Assembly: GCA_964538025.1 (NCBI GenBank)
Contig: CAZICZ010000008.1
Coordinates: 107,961-171,960 of the forward strand
DNA from: UBA5078 sp964538025
Lineage (GTDB): Bacteria; Pseudomonadota; Gammaproteobacteria; Pseudomonadales; Pseudohongiellaceae
Direction: 5' to 3'
DNA length: 64,000 nucleotides
The position numbers were made by a program, and so were the translations under genes. The notes below the pieces were generated by a model. It saw nothing but the letters and a program-made list of their open reading frames with translations. It did no database searches and was not told where the DNA came from. Every line of letters begins with the position of its first letter. Within the stretch, counting starts at the first letter, position 1. Positions 1-8,098 of this stretch are shown here, in pieces.

Positions 1-143
1 CCCTGCGCTTCCATGACGCGGGGACTGGTATAGTTTTCGGAGGCGATGAGTTCGATGTGGTGTTCCTGTCGCCCGCGCTCCGCGTCGATCGCGGCGGCAA
101 GTTCAGGATCAAATCCGGCAATGGTCATGTCACGGCTAAACAT
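1..143 (-). CDS. glyA: Serine hydroxymethyltransferase, N-terminal fragment
   Basis: Reading leftward from the ATG at 143 gives about 47 residues before the window ends. They contain the family's N-terminal signature HIELIASENYTSPRVMEAQ, which is nearly identical to E. coli GlyA. The enzyme is a cytosolic PLP protein that interconverts serine and glycine and charges tetrahydrofolate with a one-carbon unit. The catalytic lysine and most of the fold lie outside the window. The start MFSRDMTIAGFD aligns with the usual GlyA start; a second ATG at 128 is less likely. The gene diverges from ettA across about 290 bases. Confidence 0.93.
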   Translation of the reverse strand, partial: MFSRDMTIAGFDPELAAAIDAERGRQEHHIELIASENYTSPRVMEAQ

Positions 144-433
144 TCAGTACCCCATAGTCTGGCTAAGTTTCGAAGAGGCGCCATTTTACAGCATGCCCTA
201 TGGCTCAGCATCCTAAAATGTGCCGCAAAGACGGAAAACGACCGGATATTTTTGCAGGATTCCTATGAATTGACTGCATCTTGTCATCCCCATTCCCGTG
301 CGCTCCTGGACATGACCGCCTCCTTGCACGTCAGGGCCTGCGCCTACAATGCCAAGGCTCTTCTATGCCATAATGCGCGGCAATTCAGCCCCCGGGCGGG
401 CGCTGGCAATCCGCACTATCAGGGTCCTTCTCT
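144..433. other. Divergent glyA/ettA intergenic region
   Basis: This stretch separates the divergent starts of glyA and ettA and must hold both promoters. No convincing -35/-10 pair, riboswitch or strong hairpin was seen. Open frames across it have no recognisable protein character and are treated as noise. Confidence 0.4.
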
Positions 434-2098
434 ATGGCACAGTTCGTTTACACCATGCATCAGGTGGGCAAGATCGTCCCGCCCAAACGTGAAATTCTCA
501 AGGACATCTCCCTCTCCTTCTTTCCCGGCGCCAAGATCGGGGTGCTGGGGCTCAATGGCTCGGGCAAGTCTTCGCTGCTGCGCATCATGGCCGGCATCGA
601 CAAGGAACATCACGGGGAGGCACGCGCCCAGACCGGCATCCATATCGGTTATCTGCCCCAGGAGCCGGCTCTCGACCCCAGCAAGGACGTGCGCGGCAAT
701 GTGCAGGAAGGCATCGGTGAAATCGTCGCTCTGGTGGAAAAATTCAACGCCATCAGTGACCGATTTGCCGAACCCATGAGCGATGATGAAATGAATGCGC
801 TGCTCGAAGAGCAGGGCGAGCTGCAGAATGCGATCGATGCGGTCGAGGGCTGGGACCTGGAGCGCAAGCTGGATATCGCCGCCGACGCGCTCCGCCTGCC
901 GCCCTGGGATGCAGACGTGAGCACGCTGTCGGGCGGTGAAAAACGCCGCGTCGCCCTGTGCCGTCTGCTGCTTTCCAAGCCCGACATGCTGTTGCTGGAC
1001 GAGCCCACCAACCATCTGGACGCCGAAAGCGTGGCATGGCTTGAACGCTTCCTGCAGGACTACCCCGGCACGGTGGTAGCCATTACGCACGACCGCTATT
1101 TCCTCGACAATGCCGCCGGCTGGATTCTGGAACTGGACCGTGGTCACGGCATTCCCTATGAGGGCAATTACACCACCTGGCTGGAAACCAAAGAGCAGCG
1201 CCTCGCCGTGGAAGCCAAGCAGGAGGCCGCCCGCGAGCGCACGATCAAATCCGAGCTGGAGTGGGTGCGGCAGAATCCAAAGGGCCGGCAGGCCAAGAGC
1301 AAGGCGCGTCTTGCCCGCTTTGAGGAGCTGAATTCCCAGGAATTCCAGAAGCGCAATGAAACCACCGAACTGTATATTCCGCCCGGCCCCCGTCTGGGAG
1401 ATGTGGTGATCGAGGTGGAGAATTTGAGCAAGAGTTTTGGCGATCGGACGCTGATCGACAATCTCAGCTTCAGTATTCCCAAGGGCAGTATTGTCGGCAT
1501 CATCGGCGGCAATGGCGCGGGCAAAACCACCTTCCTGCGCATGCTGATGGGACAGGAGACTCCCGACAGTGGCAGCATTCGCCTCGGTGAAACGGTCGAG
1601 ATGGCCTATGTGGACCAGAGCCGTGACGCCCTGAACGACAAGGCGACCGTGTGGGAAGAGATTTCCGGCGGGCAGGACATCCTGCAGATCGGCCGCTACG
1701 AAGTGCCCTCGCGCTCCTACGCCAGCCGCTTCAACTTCCGTGGCAGCGACCAGCAGAAATTCGTCAAGGATCTCTCAGGCGGGGAGCGCAATCGCCTTCA
1801 TTTGGCCAAGTTGCTCAAACGCGGCGCCAATGTGCTGTTGCTGGACGAACCGACCAATGACCTCGACGTCGAGACACTGCGTGCACTGGAAGAAGGCCTG
1901 CTCAATTTCCCGGGCAACGTGATCGTGGTCTCCCACGACCGCTGGTTCCTCGACCGCCTGTGCACTCACATTCTGGCATTTGAGGGTGACAGCCGTGTGG
2001 TCTTCCATGAAGGCAATTACACGGACTACGAAGCGGATCGTAAAAAACGCCTAGGAGATGCGCAGCCGACGCGCATGAAGTACCGCAAACTGGCCTAA
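434..2098 (+). CDS. ettA: Energy-dependent translational throttle protein EttA (ABC-F ATPase)
   Basis: A 554-residue soluble protein with two ABC cassettes and no membrane segments, the length of E. coli EttA. Cassette 1 has Walker A GLNGSGKSS (about residue 40), signature LSGGEKRRVALCRLLL and Walker B LLLDEPTNHLD. Cassette 2 has GGNGAGKTT, LSGGERNRLHLAKLL and LLLDEPTNDLD. Between them is the charged interdomain linker (KQEAARERTIKSELEW) typical of ABC-F factors. EttA binds the ribosomal E site and gates entry into elongation according to the ATP/ADP ratio. The start MAQFVYTMHQVGKIVPP matches the family. The gene stands alone. Confidence 0.97.
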   Translation: MAQFVYTMHQVGKIVPPKREILKDISLSFFPGAKIGVLGLNGSGKSSLLRIMAGIDKEHHGEARAQTGIHIGYLPQEPALDPSKDVRGNVQEGIGEIVALVEKFNAISDRFAEPMSDDEMNALLEEQGELQNAIDAVEGWDLERKLDIAADALRLPPWDADVSTLSGGEKRRVALCRLLLSKPDMLLLDEPTNHLDAESVAWLERFLQDYPGTVVAITHDRYFLDNAAGWILELDRGHGIPYEGNYTTWLETKEQRLAVEAKQEAARERTIKSELEWVRQNPKGRQAKSKARLARFEELNSQEFQKRNETTELYIPPGPRLGDVVIEVENLSKSFGDRTLIDNLSFSIPKGSIVGIIGGNGAGKTTFLRMLMGQETPDSGSIRLGETVEMAYVDQSRDALNDKATVWEEISGGQDILQIGRYEVPSRSYASRFNFRGSDQQKFVKDLSGGERNRLHLAKLLKRGANVLLLDEPTNDLDVETLRALEEGLLNFPGNVIVVSHDRWFLDRLCTHILAFEGDSRVVFHEGNYTDYEADRKKRLGDAQPTRMKYRKLA

Positions 2099-2128
2099 GG
2101 AAGTGTCACGCGAGGTGTCGCGCGGCAA

Positions 2129-2809
2129 TCAGAGCCCGAGCGACGCCCGCAAGGCCTGCATCCTTGCGTGATTTTCCTCGGGAGACAGCGGCTGGGAAAG
2201 GCGCTCCGGCAAGGGGGGCGGGGGCGGACTTTGCAGGGTTTCGCCTCGCATGACCCGCTGACACAGCGCGTGGTAATAGTATTCAAACACCGGCAGCACC
2301 TTTTCTTCCGGTTCTGTGGCGAGCAGAAACCACCCGGTGGACTGTCCTGCCAGATAGACCGCTTCGTGACTCCACTGTGCCGCTGCCTTGGGAGACTGCG
2401 CGCGACAGGCCTCGATATAGGCCTCGCGTACAGAGGGCAATCCGAACAGCATCACCCCTTCCTCGCAGGCCTTCACAACGACCGACACCGTCGGCAAAAA
2501 ATCATGGGTCTTCACCACGTGACGCGCGGCCGCCACGATCTGCGCGGGGGCGTACTGACTCAGGCAGCCCAGCCAGTATTTTTTTGCCAGCACCAGACGA
2601 TCTTCGGTCCCATACGCCTTGTAATACTGGTTGTGGTACGCCAGCTCAAATTCCGCAAACAGCTGATTGATGGCGTCGACAAGATCCGGGCCCTGCCCGT
2701 CTGCCTGCCGATAGGAGCGCTTATTCGGCCCAGCTTCGGTCTGTGAATCGCTGGAAGGCTGCGCCAGGCTCTTGTTGGCCTTTTCCAATAAAGGATTGAT
2801 TTTCCGCAT
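2129..2809 (-). CDS. Lambda-P-like replication protein (putative DnaB helicase loader)
   Basis: About 226 residues. The order of blocks resembles phage lambda P: a region with KKYWLGCLSQYAPAQIVAAA, then FLPTVSVVVKACEEG, then LPSVREAYIEACRA, a tryptophan/tyrosine segment (WSHEAVYLAG) and a C-terminal YYHALCQRVMRGE. Lambda P binds DnaB and delivers it to DNA, so a loader or restart role is inferred. The ATG at 2809 is preferred over a GTG at 2818. The gene starts inside the preceding one (overlap about 89 bases), which implies translational coupling. No phage genes are nearby, so this looks like a resident chromosomal gene. The family match is by eye. Confidence 0.65.
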   Translation of the reverse strand: MRKINPLLEKANKSLAQPSSDSQTEAGPNKRSYRQADGQGPDLVDAINQLFAEFELAYHNQYYKAYGTEDRLVLAKKYWLGCLSQYAPAQIVAAARHVVKTHDFLPTVSVVVKACEEGVMLFGLPSVREAYIEACRAQSPKAAAQWSHEAVYLAGQSTGWFLLATEPEEKVLPVFEYYYHALCQRVMRGETLQSPPPPPLPERLSQPLSPEENHARMQALRASLGL

Positions 2810-3854
2810 GGTACACACTCATGTTGTGCGACTCGACGAGACGTCGCGCCCACTGGGTTTTGATGAATTGCAGGAATCGGGTATTCCACGAGGCATGCAC
2901 CTGATTGGTGTCGCGCCAGTAGAGAACAAACTCGCTCACTTTGTCCCGCGCGAAGTCCTCGTCGATCTGGGCCATGCGCAGAATGTCATAGCACTCCGGA
3001 CTTGGCTGCCAATCCTCCGGAATGCGGCGCGGTTGCGTGTCGTAGTGGATCGAGGCGGAATACTTGGCCCACTGGCGCCGGATGTGTTCGATAAAACGCG
3101 TGTTCCAGGCGCCATTGCTGGCCCCGCGCTCACGCCAATACAAAACAAATTCCGGCACCGCATCCTCGATAAATTCCTCATTGATCCCCGCGTTGATCAG
3201 GATGGACATCGCATCGGCGCTCGGCCACCAGTCCGAGGACATCGCGGTTTCCAGCTCGCTCACCCCGCGCCGTGTCTGTTCCGCCCGCCACTCGCGCAGG
3301 ACGTGCTTGTAGAACGCATTGCCCCAGGAAAATCGCGACTGGCCGCGCTCACGCCAATACAAGACAAAGCCGGGTACCAGCTGGCGCACAAACGTCTCGG
3401 GAATGGCCTGTTGCCGGCACTGACGAATCCAGTCCTCCCCGGGCTGCCAGTTTGCAGGAATGACACTGGCCCCTGCCGGCGAGGAAAGCGTGCCTGCAGG
3501 GGATGCTGCCGCGCTCGTCTGACGCTCCTGGGAAGGCGACTGCGGCGCGCGCTGATTGATGGCAATCCAGTGGGAGTCCGCACTGCCGGTTTGCGAATCC
3601 AGCACGATCAGCCCGAGGTCCTGCAGACTTTTCTGGATGCGGCGAATATCCACGGGCGCCCAAAAGGGCATTGCCTCCGACAATTGCTGCTGGGACAGCT
3701 CGACCCAGCGCAGGCCGTCCTGCTGGCGCACCGGACGATGCGCCAACATCTCACCAATCACATGCAGCATGACGGCCTCTTCCAGACCAATGGTCGCCGC
3801 CAGTGTCGGCGAGATCACAAGAGGACGTTCTGGAATCAGGGAGGACTGCATCAT
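2721..3854 (-). CDS. Replication protein with three tandem DnaT-like DNA-binding domains
   Basis: About 377 residues from the ATG at 3854, which is preceded by GGAAG; an upstream GTG at 3893 would add 13 residues. The N-terminal part (about 1-100, with WVELSQQQLSEAM and IRRIQKSLQDLGLIVLDS) looks like a winged helix. Three copies of a roughly 55-residue module follow, at about 135-188, 208-261 and 280-334. Each starts W-Q/S-P-S/G, has FVLYWR near its centre, and ends with an aromatic, R/K-rich helix closing on W. This is the pattern of the C-terminal domain of primosomal DnaT. Coupling to the lambda-P-like gene supports a role on single-stranded DNA in DnaB loading or restart. Confidence 0.7.
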   Translation of the reverse strand: MMQSSLIPERPLVISPTLAATIGLEEAVMLHVIGEMLAHRPVRQQDGLRWVELSQQQLSEAMPFWAPVDIRRIQKSLQDLGLIVLDSQTGSADSHWIAINQRAPQSPSQERQTSAAASPAGTLSSPAGASVIPANWQPGEDWIRQCRQQAIPETFVRQLVPGFVLYWRERGQSRFSWGNAFYKHVLREWRAEQTRRGVSELETAMSSDWWPSADAMSILINAGINEEFIEDAVPEFVLYWRERGASNGAWNTRFIEHIRRQWAKYSASIHYDTQPRRIPEDWQPSPECYDILRMAQIDEDFARDKVSEFVLYWRDTNQVHASWNTRFLQFIKTQWARRLVESHNMSVYHAENQSFIGKGQQEPGAAFQRFTDRSWAE

Positions 3855-3939
3855 GGGCTTCCGGGAAGGAGTCGGGAGTGGCAATGCTACCACAGGGCAG
3901 TGACAATCCTAGGGGATATCGGCCCGTGCAATTCGCTGG

Positions 3940-6930
3940 CTAGCGCGGCAAGGCGGACACCCGCAAGGGCAGGGGAACTGCACCGTCTTCGAGCGCATCC
4001 GGTGTTTGCAACGGTTCGCTCACCACGCGCGCAGCGAGCTCTGGCGCCTGTGCCGTGAGTGCCGCCACGATGACCTGCACACGCTGCTCGGCCAGCGCTT
4101 CCAGTTGAGCCTGCGCAACCGGTTCTTTCGCGATCAGCTCGCGGCGCAGCTGCGCCAGATAGGCAAGTTCGTCGAAACGGGCTACTCCCTGCGCATCGGG
4201 CTGGGTGAACGCTTCACGCTGCTCTGTCAGCCACTGCTCCACAGCGGGGCCGTCTTCTTCCGCGCTGTCACGGTAAAGCTGCTCCATCACCTGCAAGCGC
4301 AGCGCCGACGGGGTCAACCCCTCCGGGGCCGTCAGACGGGCCACGGCAAGCGCCTCTTCTGCACGGGTATCCAGGAAGCGCTCCTGCAGCACAGCGCGAT
4401 CGGCGGACTCCATCACCACCCCAGCCACGCCGAGTTGCAATTGGGGACGCTCCACGAGTGCACTGCCCAGCGAGATAAGCTTTTCCCGTTCGGGAGGCAG
4501 GAGATCGGAACGCCCGGGAGCAAATGCGATCGTGCTCAGATCGGTGTCCTCATCGCCGCCCACAAGCGAGGAGAGAAACCGGAACGGTGACGCGACAATA
4601 TTGCGAATGATCGAGGACAGCGCGCGGCTAATCACCCCGCCATAGCTGAACTGGGGATTCTCCAGATCGCCGGTGACGGGCACGTCCAGATCAATGACAC
4701 CGTTGCGGTCCTTGAGCAGCGCAATGGCAAGCCCGAGCGGTAAATCGAGCGCATCGGGATGAGGAACACGCTCCCCCAATTCGAGATCCCGCAGCACCAT
4801 GGCGTTTTCCCCTTCGAGCTGGCTCTGGCGAATGCGGTAGGACACGTCCACATCGAGGTTGCCGGCCGCGATTTTGCGCCCGGCGAACTTGATAACGTAG
4901 GGCGACAGGGACGGGATATCGAGGTTGCGGAACTGCAAGTCCATCTCCGTCAGCTCGGCAAAGGCCAGCGGCCGCACGCGGCCCGAAATGCTGGCAAGGC
5001 CAAACGCATCGACCTGTCCTTCCAGGTGCACCCGCGCAGGCTCCGCCGATGTGGTGGAGAGAGATGAAATCTCCCCGGTCAGGTTGTCCATGTGGACGGC
5101 AAACGGCAGCGGGAGGCTGCTATCGGAAAAATCAGCCACGCCCTGACGCACGCGAACGCGATCAAGGCGAAGCTCGGGCAGGTCGCCGGGGGAGCTATCG
5201 ATGTTCGCCTGGGCACCCTCTGCCGCGTCCGGCGATGCAGAGCGTGGTGCCGTGTCGATCATAAGCCGGCTGATGTTGGTACTGCCGTCTGCCTCAATCT
5301 CGACGCGGGCATAGGGACGCTCCAGGGCGATCTCGCCTATGTCGATACGGATTTGTTCGCCCATGCGGACATCCAGAGCCTCAATCTGAAGGGACTCCAG
5401 TCCTGCCAGCGATTCATTCTGCAGCGTGTCAGTCACCCCCAGTGAATCCACGCGCACACTGCCGACAAAGGCATTCTGCCCCCCGCCTGACACCACATCG
5501 CCCTGCGCGGAAAGCTGCCCGCTCTCCAGTCTCACATTCGCCAACGGCGCGAGATACGGCTGCAAAAAGGACAGTGCCAAGGCGTCCAGTGTGAATTCGC
5601 CGTCTAGCTGCAGCGCCGGGAGCACCTCCAGCGAGGCACCGGCACGCAGCCGCCCGCCGGTGCTGAACGCGATATCAGTGTCAAGATTGAGGGGAACTCC
5701 GGGCTGGTTGCTCAGATTCGTGGCGCGCGCATTCACAGCAAGGTTCAGCCGGACAGGGGGCGCCGGCTGAAGATCACTGAGGTGGATGTCCCAGCGCTCC
5801 AGCGCCAGCTCACTCAGGGAAATCGTCCAGGGGGAGGACGGCGATGCGGGCACCTGCTGCGCGTCCTCTTCGGTGGAAGCGGGGGACGGCTCAGGCAGTA
5901 GACGCAGAAAATTGATGTCTCCATCGGGCAAGCGGACGGGGTAAAACTCGAAGGCCTCCAGGTGAAGACGGTCAAAATGTACCCGACGATCCGCGAGAGC
6001 CATCTCGCCACCGGTCAACGCAAGGCTCGGGAGCCTGGCGAGTAGTGTCGTCCCCTCTTTGTCCAGGATGTCGAGGTCTGTCATTGCCAATTGCATACCC
6101 TGCAACGAGAGCGAGAGCTGACCCTGATCGGAAAGCGCGAGCGCGTAAGACATTCCCGTATCAAACCAGCCTCCTCTGAGACTGACCGGCAGCTGCTGAT
6201 CAAAGTACCGTGCAAGCTCGTCCGTGAGCGGACCGAAGAGCGCAAGTTCCCCGGACGTCGCCAATGGCACCAGAGAAAGCGATCCCTGCCAGTGCATCTG
6301 GGAACCATCCCCCAGCGCGAGCGTAAACGCATGCTCTGCCGCCTGCGCATTGGCCACGGTACTCAGATTGCTGAGGCTGAAATTGATCGCCTCTATATGG
6401 GTCTGAAACGGCGTTTCGGGGACATCATCCAGCAGACCCACACTGCCCCCCGAAAAGGACAAATGGGCAATATGCACGGGAGGAAGTGCTGCGCCTGCAT
6501 CGGAGTCGTCTGAATCGGAGTCACTCGTCTGGGGTGCAGTGGCATTCCAGCGATCCACGAGTTGCTGCAGATTCGATTCGGTCGGACTGAGCCGGTGTAT
6601 CCCGAGATGCACGCCCTCCAGATGAAGGTCTTCGATGAGCACCTCACCGCGCAAAAGTGGCCACAGCGCTAGATCTGCGGCAACACTCTCAAAAGAAAGG
6701 ATCGTGGCACCTTGGCGATCGGGCAGCCAAAAGTCGTGCAGCGACACGGAGAGCTGGAAGGGATTCACGCGAATCGGCCCGAGTGTCAGCCCGTCACCGA
6801 GCCGTTGCTGCAGCAGCGGTATTGCCTGCTGCCTGACGAGTGCGGGCAACAACAGCGCACCAGCGCCTGCATAAAAAAGGACGATGACCGCGAATCCCCA
6901 TCCGATCCGACGCGCGATTTTCCGAGACAT
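3940..6930 (-). CDS. DUF748 / AsmA-like envelope protein
   Basis: About 996 residues. The N terminus has one membrane anchor (about 8-30), and the rest is a long periplasmic chain of beta-rich repeats (patterns such as DLHLEGVHLGIHR). This is typical of DUF748 members of the AsmA/YhdP lipid-transfer-like group. Near the C terminus, FAPGRSDLLPPEREKLISLG resembles the OmpA-type segment often found in DUF748 proteins. The acidic run DSDSDDSDAG near residue 140 is probably a flexible linker. The ATG at 6930 (MSRKIARR) has GGAAA upstream; a GTG at 6939 sits too close to GAGGAA. A role in envelope homeostasis is family-level inference. It lies 24 bases after the GAPDH gene on the same strand. Confidence 0.85.
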   Translation of the reverse strand: MSRKIARRIGWGFAVIVLFYAGAGALLLPALVRQQAIPLLQQRLGDGLTLGPIRVNPFQLSVSLHDFWLPDRQGATILSFESVAADLALWPLLRGEVLIEDLHLEGVHLGIHRLSPTESNLQQLVDRWNATAPQTSDSDSDDSDAGAALPPVHIAHLSFSGGSVGLLDDVPETPFQTHIEAINFSLSNLSTVANAQAAEHAFTLALGDGSQMHWQGSLSLVPLATSGELALFGPLTDELARYFDQQLPVSLRGGWFDTGMSYALALSDQGQLSLSLQGMQLAMTDLDILDKEGTTLLARLPSLALTGGEMALADRRVHFDRLHLEAFEFYPVRLPDGDINFLRLLPEPSPASTEEDAQQVPASPSSPWTISLSELALERWDIHLSDLQPAPPVRLNLAVNARATNLSNQPGVPLNLDTDIAFSTGGRLRAGASLEVLPALQLDGEFTLDALALSFLQPYLAPLANVRLESGQLSAQGDVVSGGGQNAFVGSVRVDSLGVTDTLQNESLAGLESLQIEALDVRMGEQIRIDIGEIALERPYARVEIEADGSTNISRLMIDTAPRSASPDAAEGAQANIDSSPGDLPELRLDRVRVRQGVADFSDSSLPLPFAVHMDNLTGEISSLSTTSAEPARVHLEGQVDAFGLASISGRVRPLAFAELTEMDLQFRNLDIPSLSPYVIKFAGRKIAAGNLDVDVSYRIRQSQLEGENAMVLRDLELGERVPHPDALDLPLGLAIALLKDRNGVIDLDVPVTGDLENPQFSYGGVISRALSSIIRNIVASPFRFLSSLVGGDEDTDLSTIAFAPGRSDLLPPEREKLISLGSALVERPQLQLGVAGVVMESADRAVLQERFLDTRAEEALAVARLTAPEGLTPSALRLQVMEQLYRDSAEEDGPAVEQWLTEQREAFTQPDAQGVARFDELAYLAQLRRELIAKEPVAQAQLEALAEQRVQVIVAALTAQAPELAARVVSEPLQTPDALEDGAVPLPLRVSALPR

Positions 6931-6954
6931 CTTTTCCACTTCCTCTGGCGTGTT

Positions 6955-7981
6955 TTACCTCTGGCGCGGCAACATGCCATCCATGCGCGCCAGGCGTTCG
7001 ATCAAATTTTCCACACGGGTGCTATACCCCCATTCGTTGTCATACCAGGCAATGACTTTCACCATGCGCCCCGCCATCACCTGCGTCAGTTCCGCATCGA
7101 AAATACTGGAATGAGAGTTACCGATAATATCACTGGAGACGATGGGATCAGTGCAGTAGGACAGAATTCCCGCAAGCGGACCGTCTGCTGCCGCTTTCAT
7201 CGCGGCATTGACGTTCTCGACCGTCACATCCTGCTCCAGCTCGACCGTCAGGTCCACCAGACTGCCGTCGGCGACCGGCACCCGCATGGCAACGCCGTCC
7301 AGGCGCCCCTGCAACGCGGGCAATATAACGCCAATCGTGCGCGCAGCTCCCGTGGAGGTTGGCACAATGTTGGTCGCCGCATTACGCGAACGACGTTTGT
7401 CATCATGCGGGGCGTCGATCAGCCGCTGGTCAGAGGTGTACGCATGCACTGTGCTCAACAGTCCATGGCGAATCCCGAAGGCGTCATGCAGAACCTTGAC
7501 GAGAGGCGCGTCGCAATTGGTGGTGCAGCTGGCATTGCTGATAATGCGGGAGTGTTCCGTGACCACGTGGTCGTTGCCCCCCATCACCAAGGTCGCTTCC
7601 AACGGTTCCTTGGTGGGGACGGTCACGATCACGCGCTGGGCTCCCGCCTCCAGATGCTTATTCAATTCCGCGATCTTGCGGAATTGCCCGCTGGCTTCGA
7701 CGACATAATCGACGTCAAGTGCTTTCCAGGGGAGTTTGGCAGGGTCTCGCTCCGACAAGACGATGAAGGGATCACCGGCTATTTGCATCCGGTCACCCTC
7801 TGCCAGCACTTCACCCGGATACGCCATGAATGCTGTCGAACTTGAAGGCGTAGGCGAGCTGCTCGGCGCTGGACAAATCATTCACGGCAACCACGTTGTA
7901 ATGCCCGCGCAATTTCGCGATTCGCATCACTGTGCGCCCAATGCGCCCAAACCCGTTAATCGCAATTCTTGGAACACGCAT
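6955..7981 (-). pseudogene. gap: Type I glyceraldehyde-3-phosphate dehydrogenase, frameshifted
   Basis: From the ATG at 7981 the frame gives a perfect Rossmann start (RIAINGFGRIGRTVMRIA) up to FKFDSIHG, then hits TGA after 56 codons. The rest of the enzyme continues in another frame from YPGEVLAEGD, with the catalytic ASCTTNC, HAYTSDQ, NIVPTSTGAAR, RVPVADGS and the C-terminal WYDNEWGYS. The break is at 7822-7825, where relatives have HGRYPG. The sequence fits loss of two bases, for example one G from each of two short G runs. It is either a real disruption or a sequencing error. An internal ATG at 7827 would give a 290-residue product lacking part of the NAD site, unlikely to be active. Confidence 0.85.
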
Positions 7982-8046
7982 CTGAACCTCCCGTGCACGC
8001 TGCGAAAAGTAAGCCGGGTTTCAGTCTACACCTTCCGCCCATAAAA

Positions 8047-8077
8047 AAGGCCCGATTGCATCAAGCAACCGGGCCTT
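8047..8077 (-). terminator. Rho-independent terminator of PQQ dehydrogenase 1
   Basis: On the minus strand an AAGGCCCG/CGGGCCTT stem with a 15-base loop is followed by a run of T. It lies about 20 bases past the stop of the 8099-10174 gene. Confidence 0.85.
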
Positions 8078-8098
8078 GTGGTGGGGCACCTGCGAGAA

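Noticed and set aside
2772..4058. Long rightward open frame opposite the two replication genes
   Set aside because: It is the complement of two genes with clear domain patterns; its translation is rich in Arg, His and Pro with no domain.
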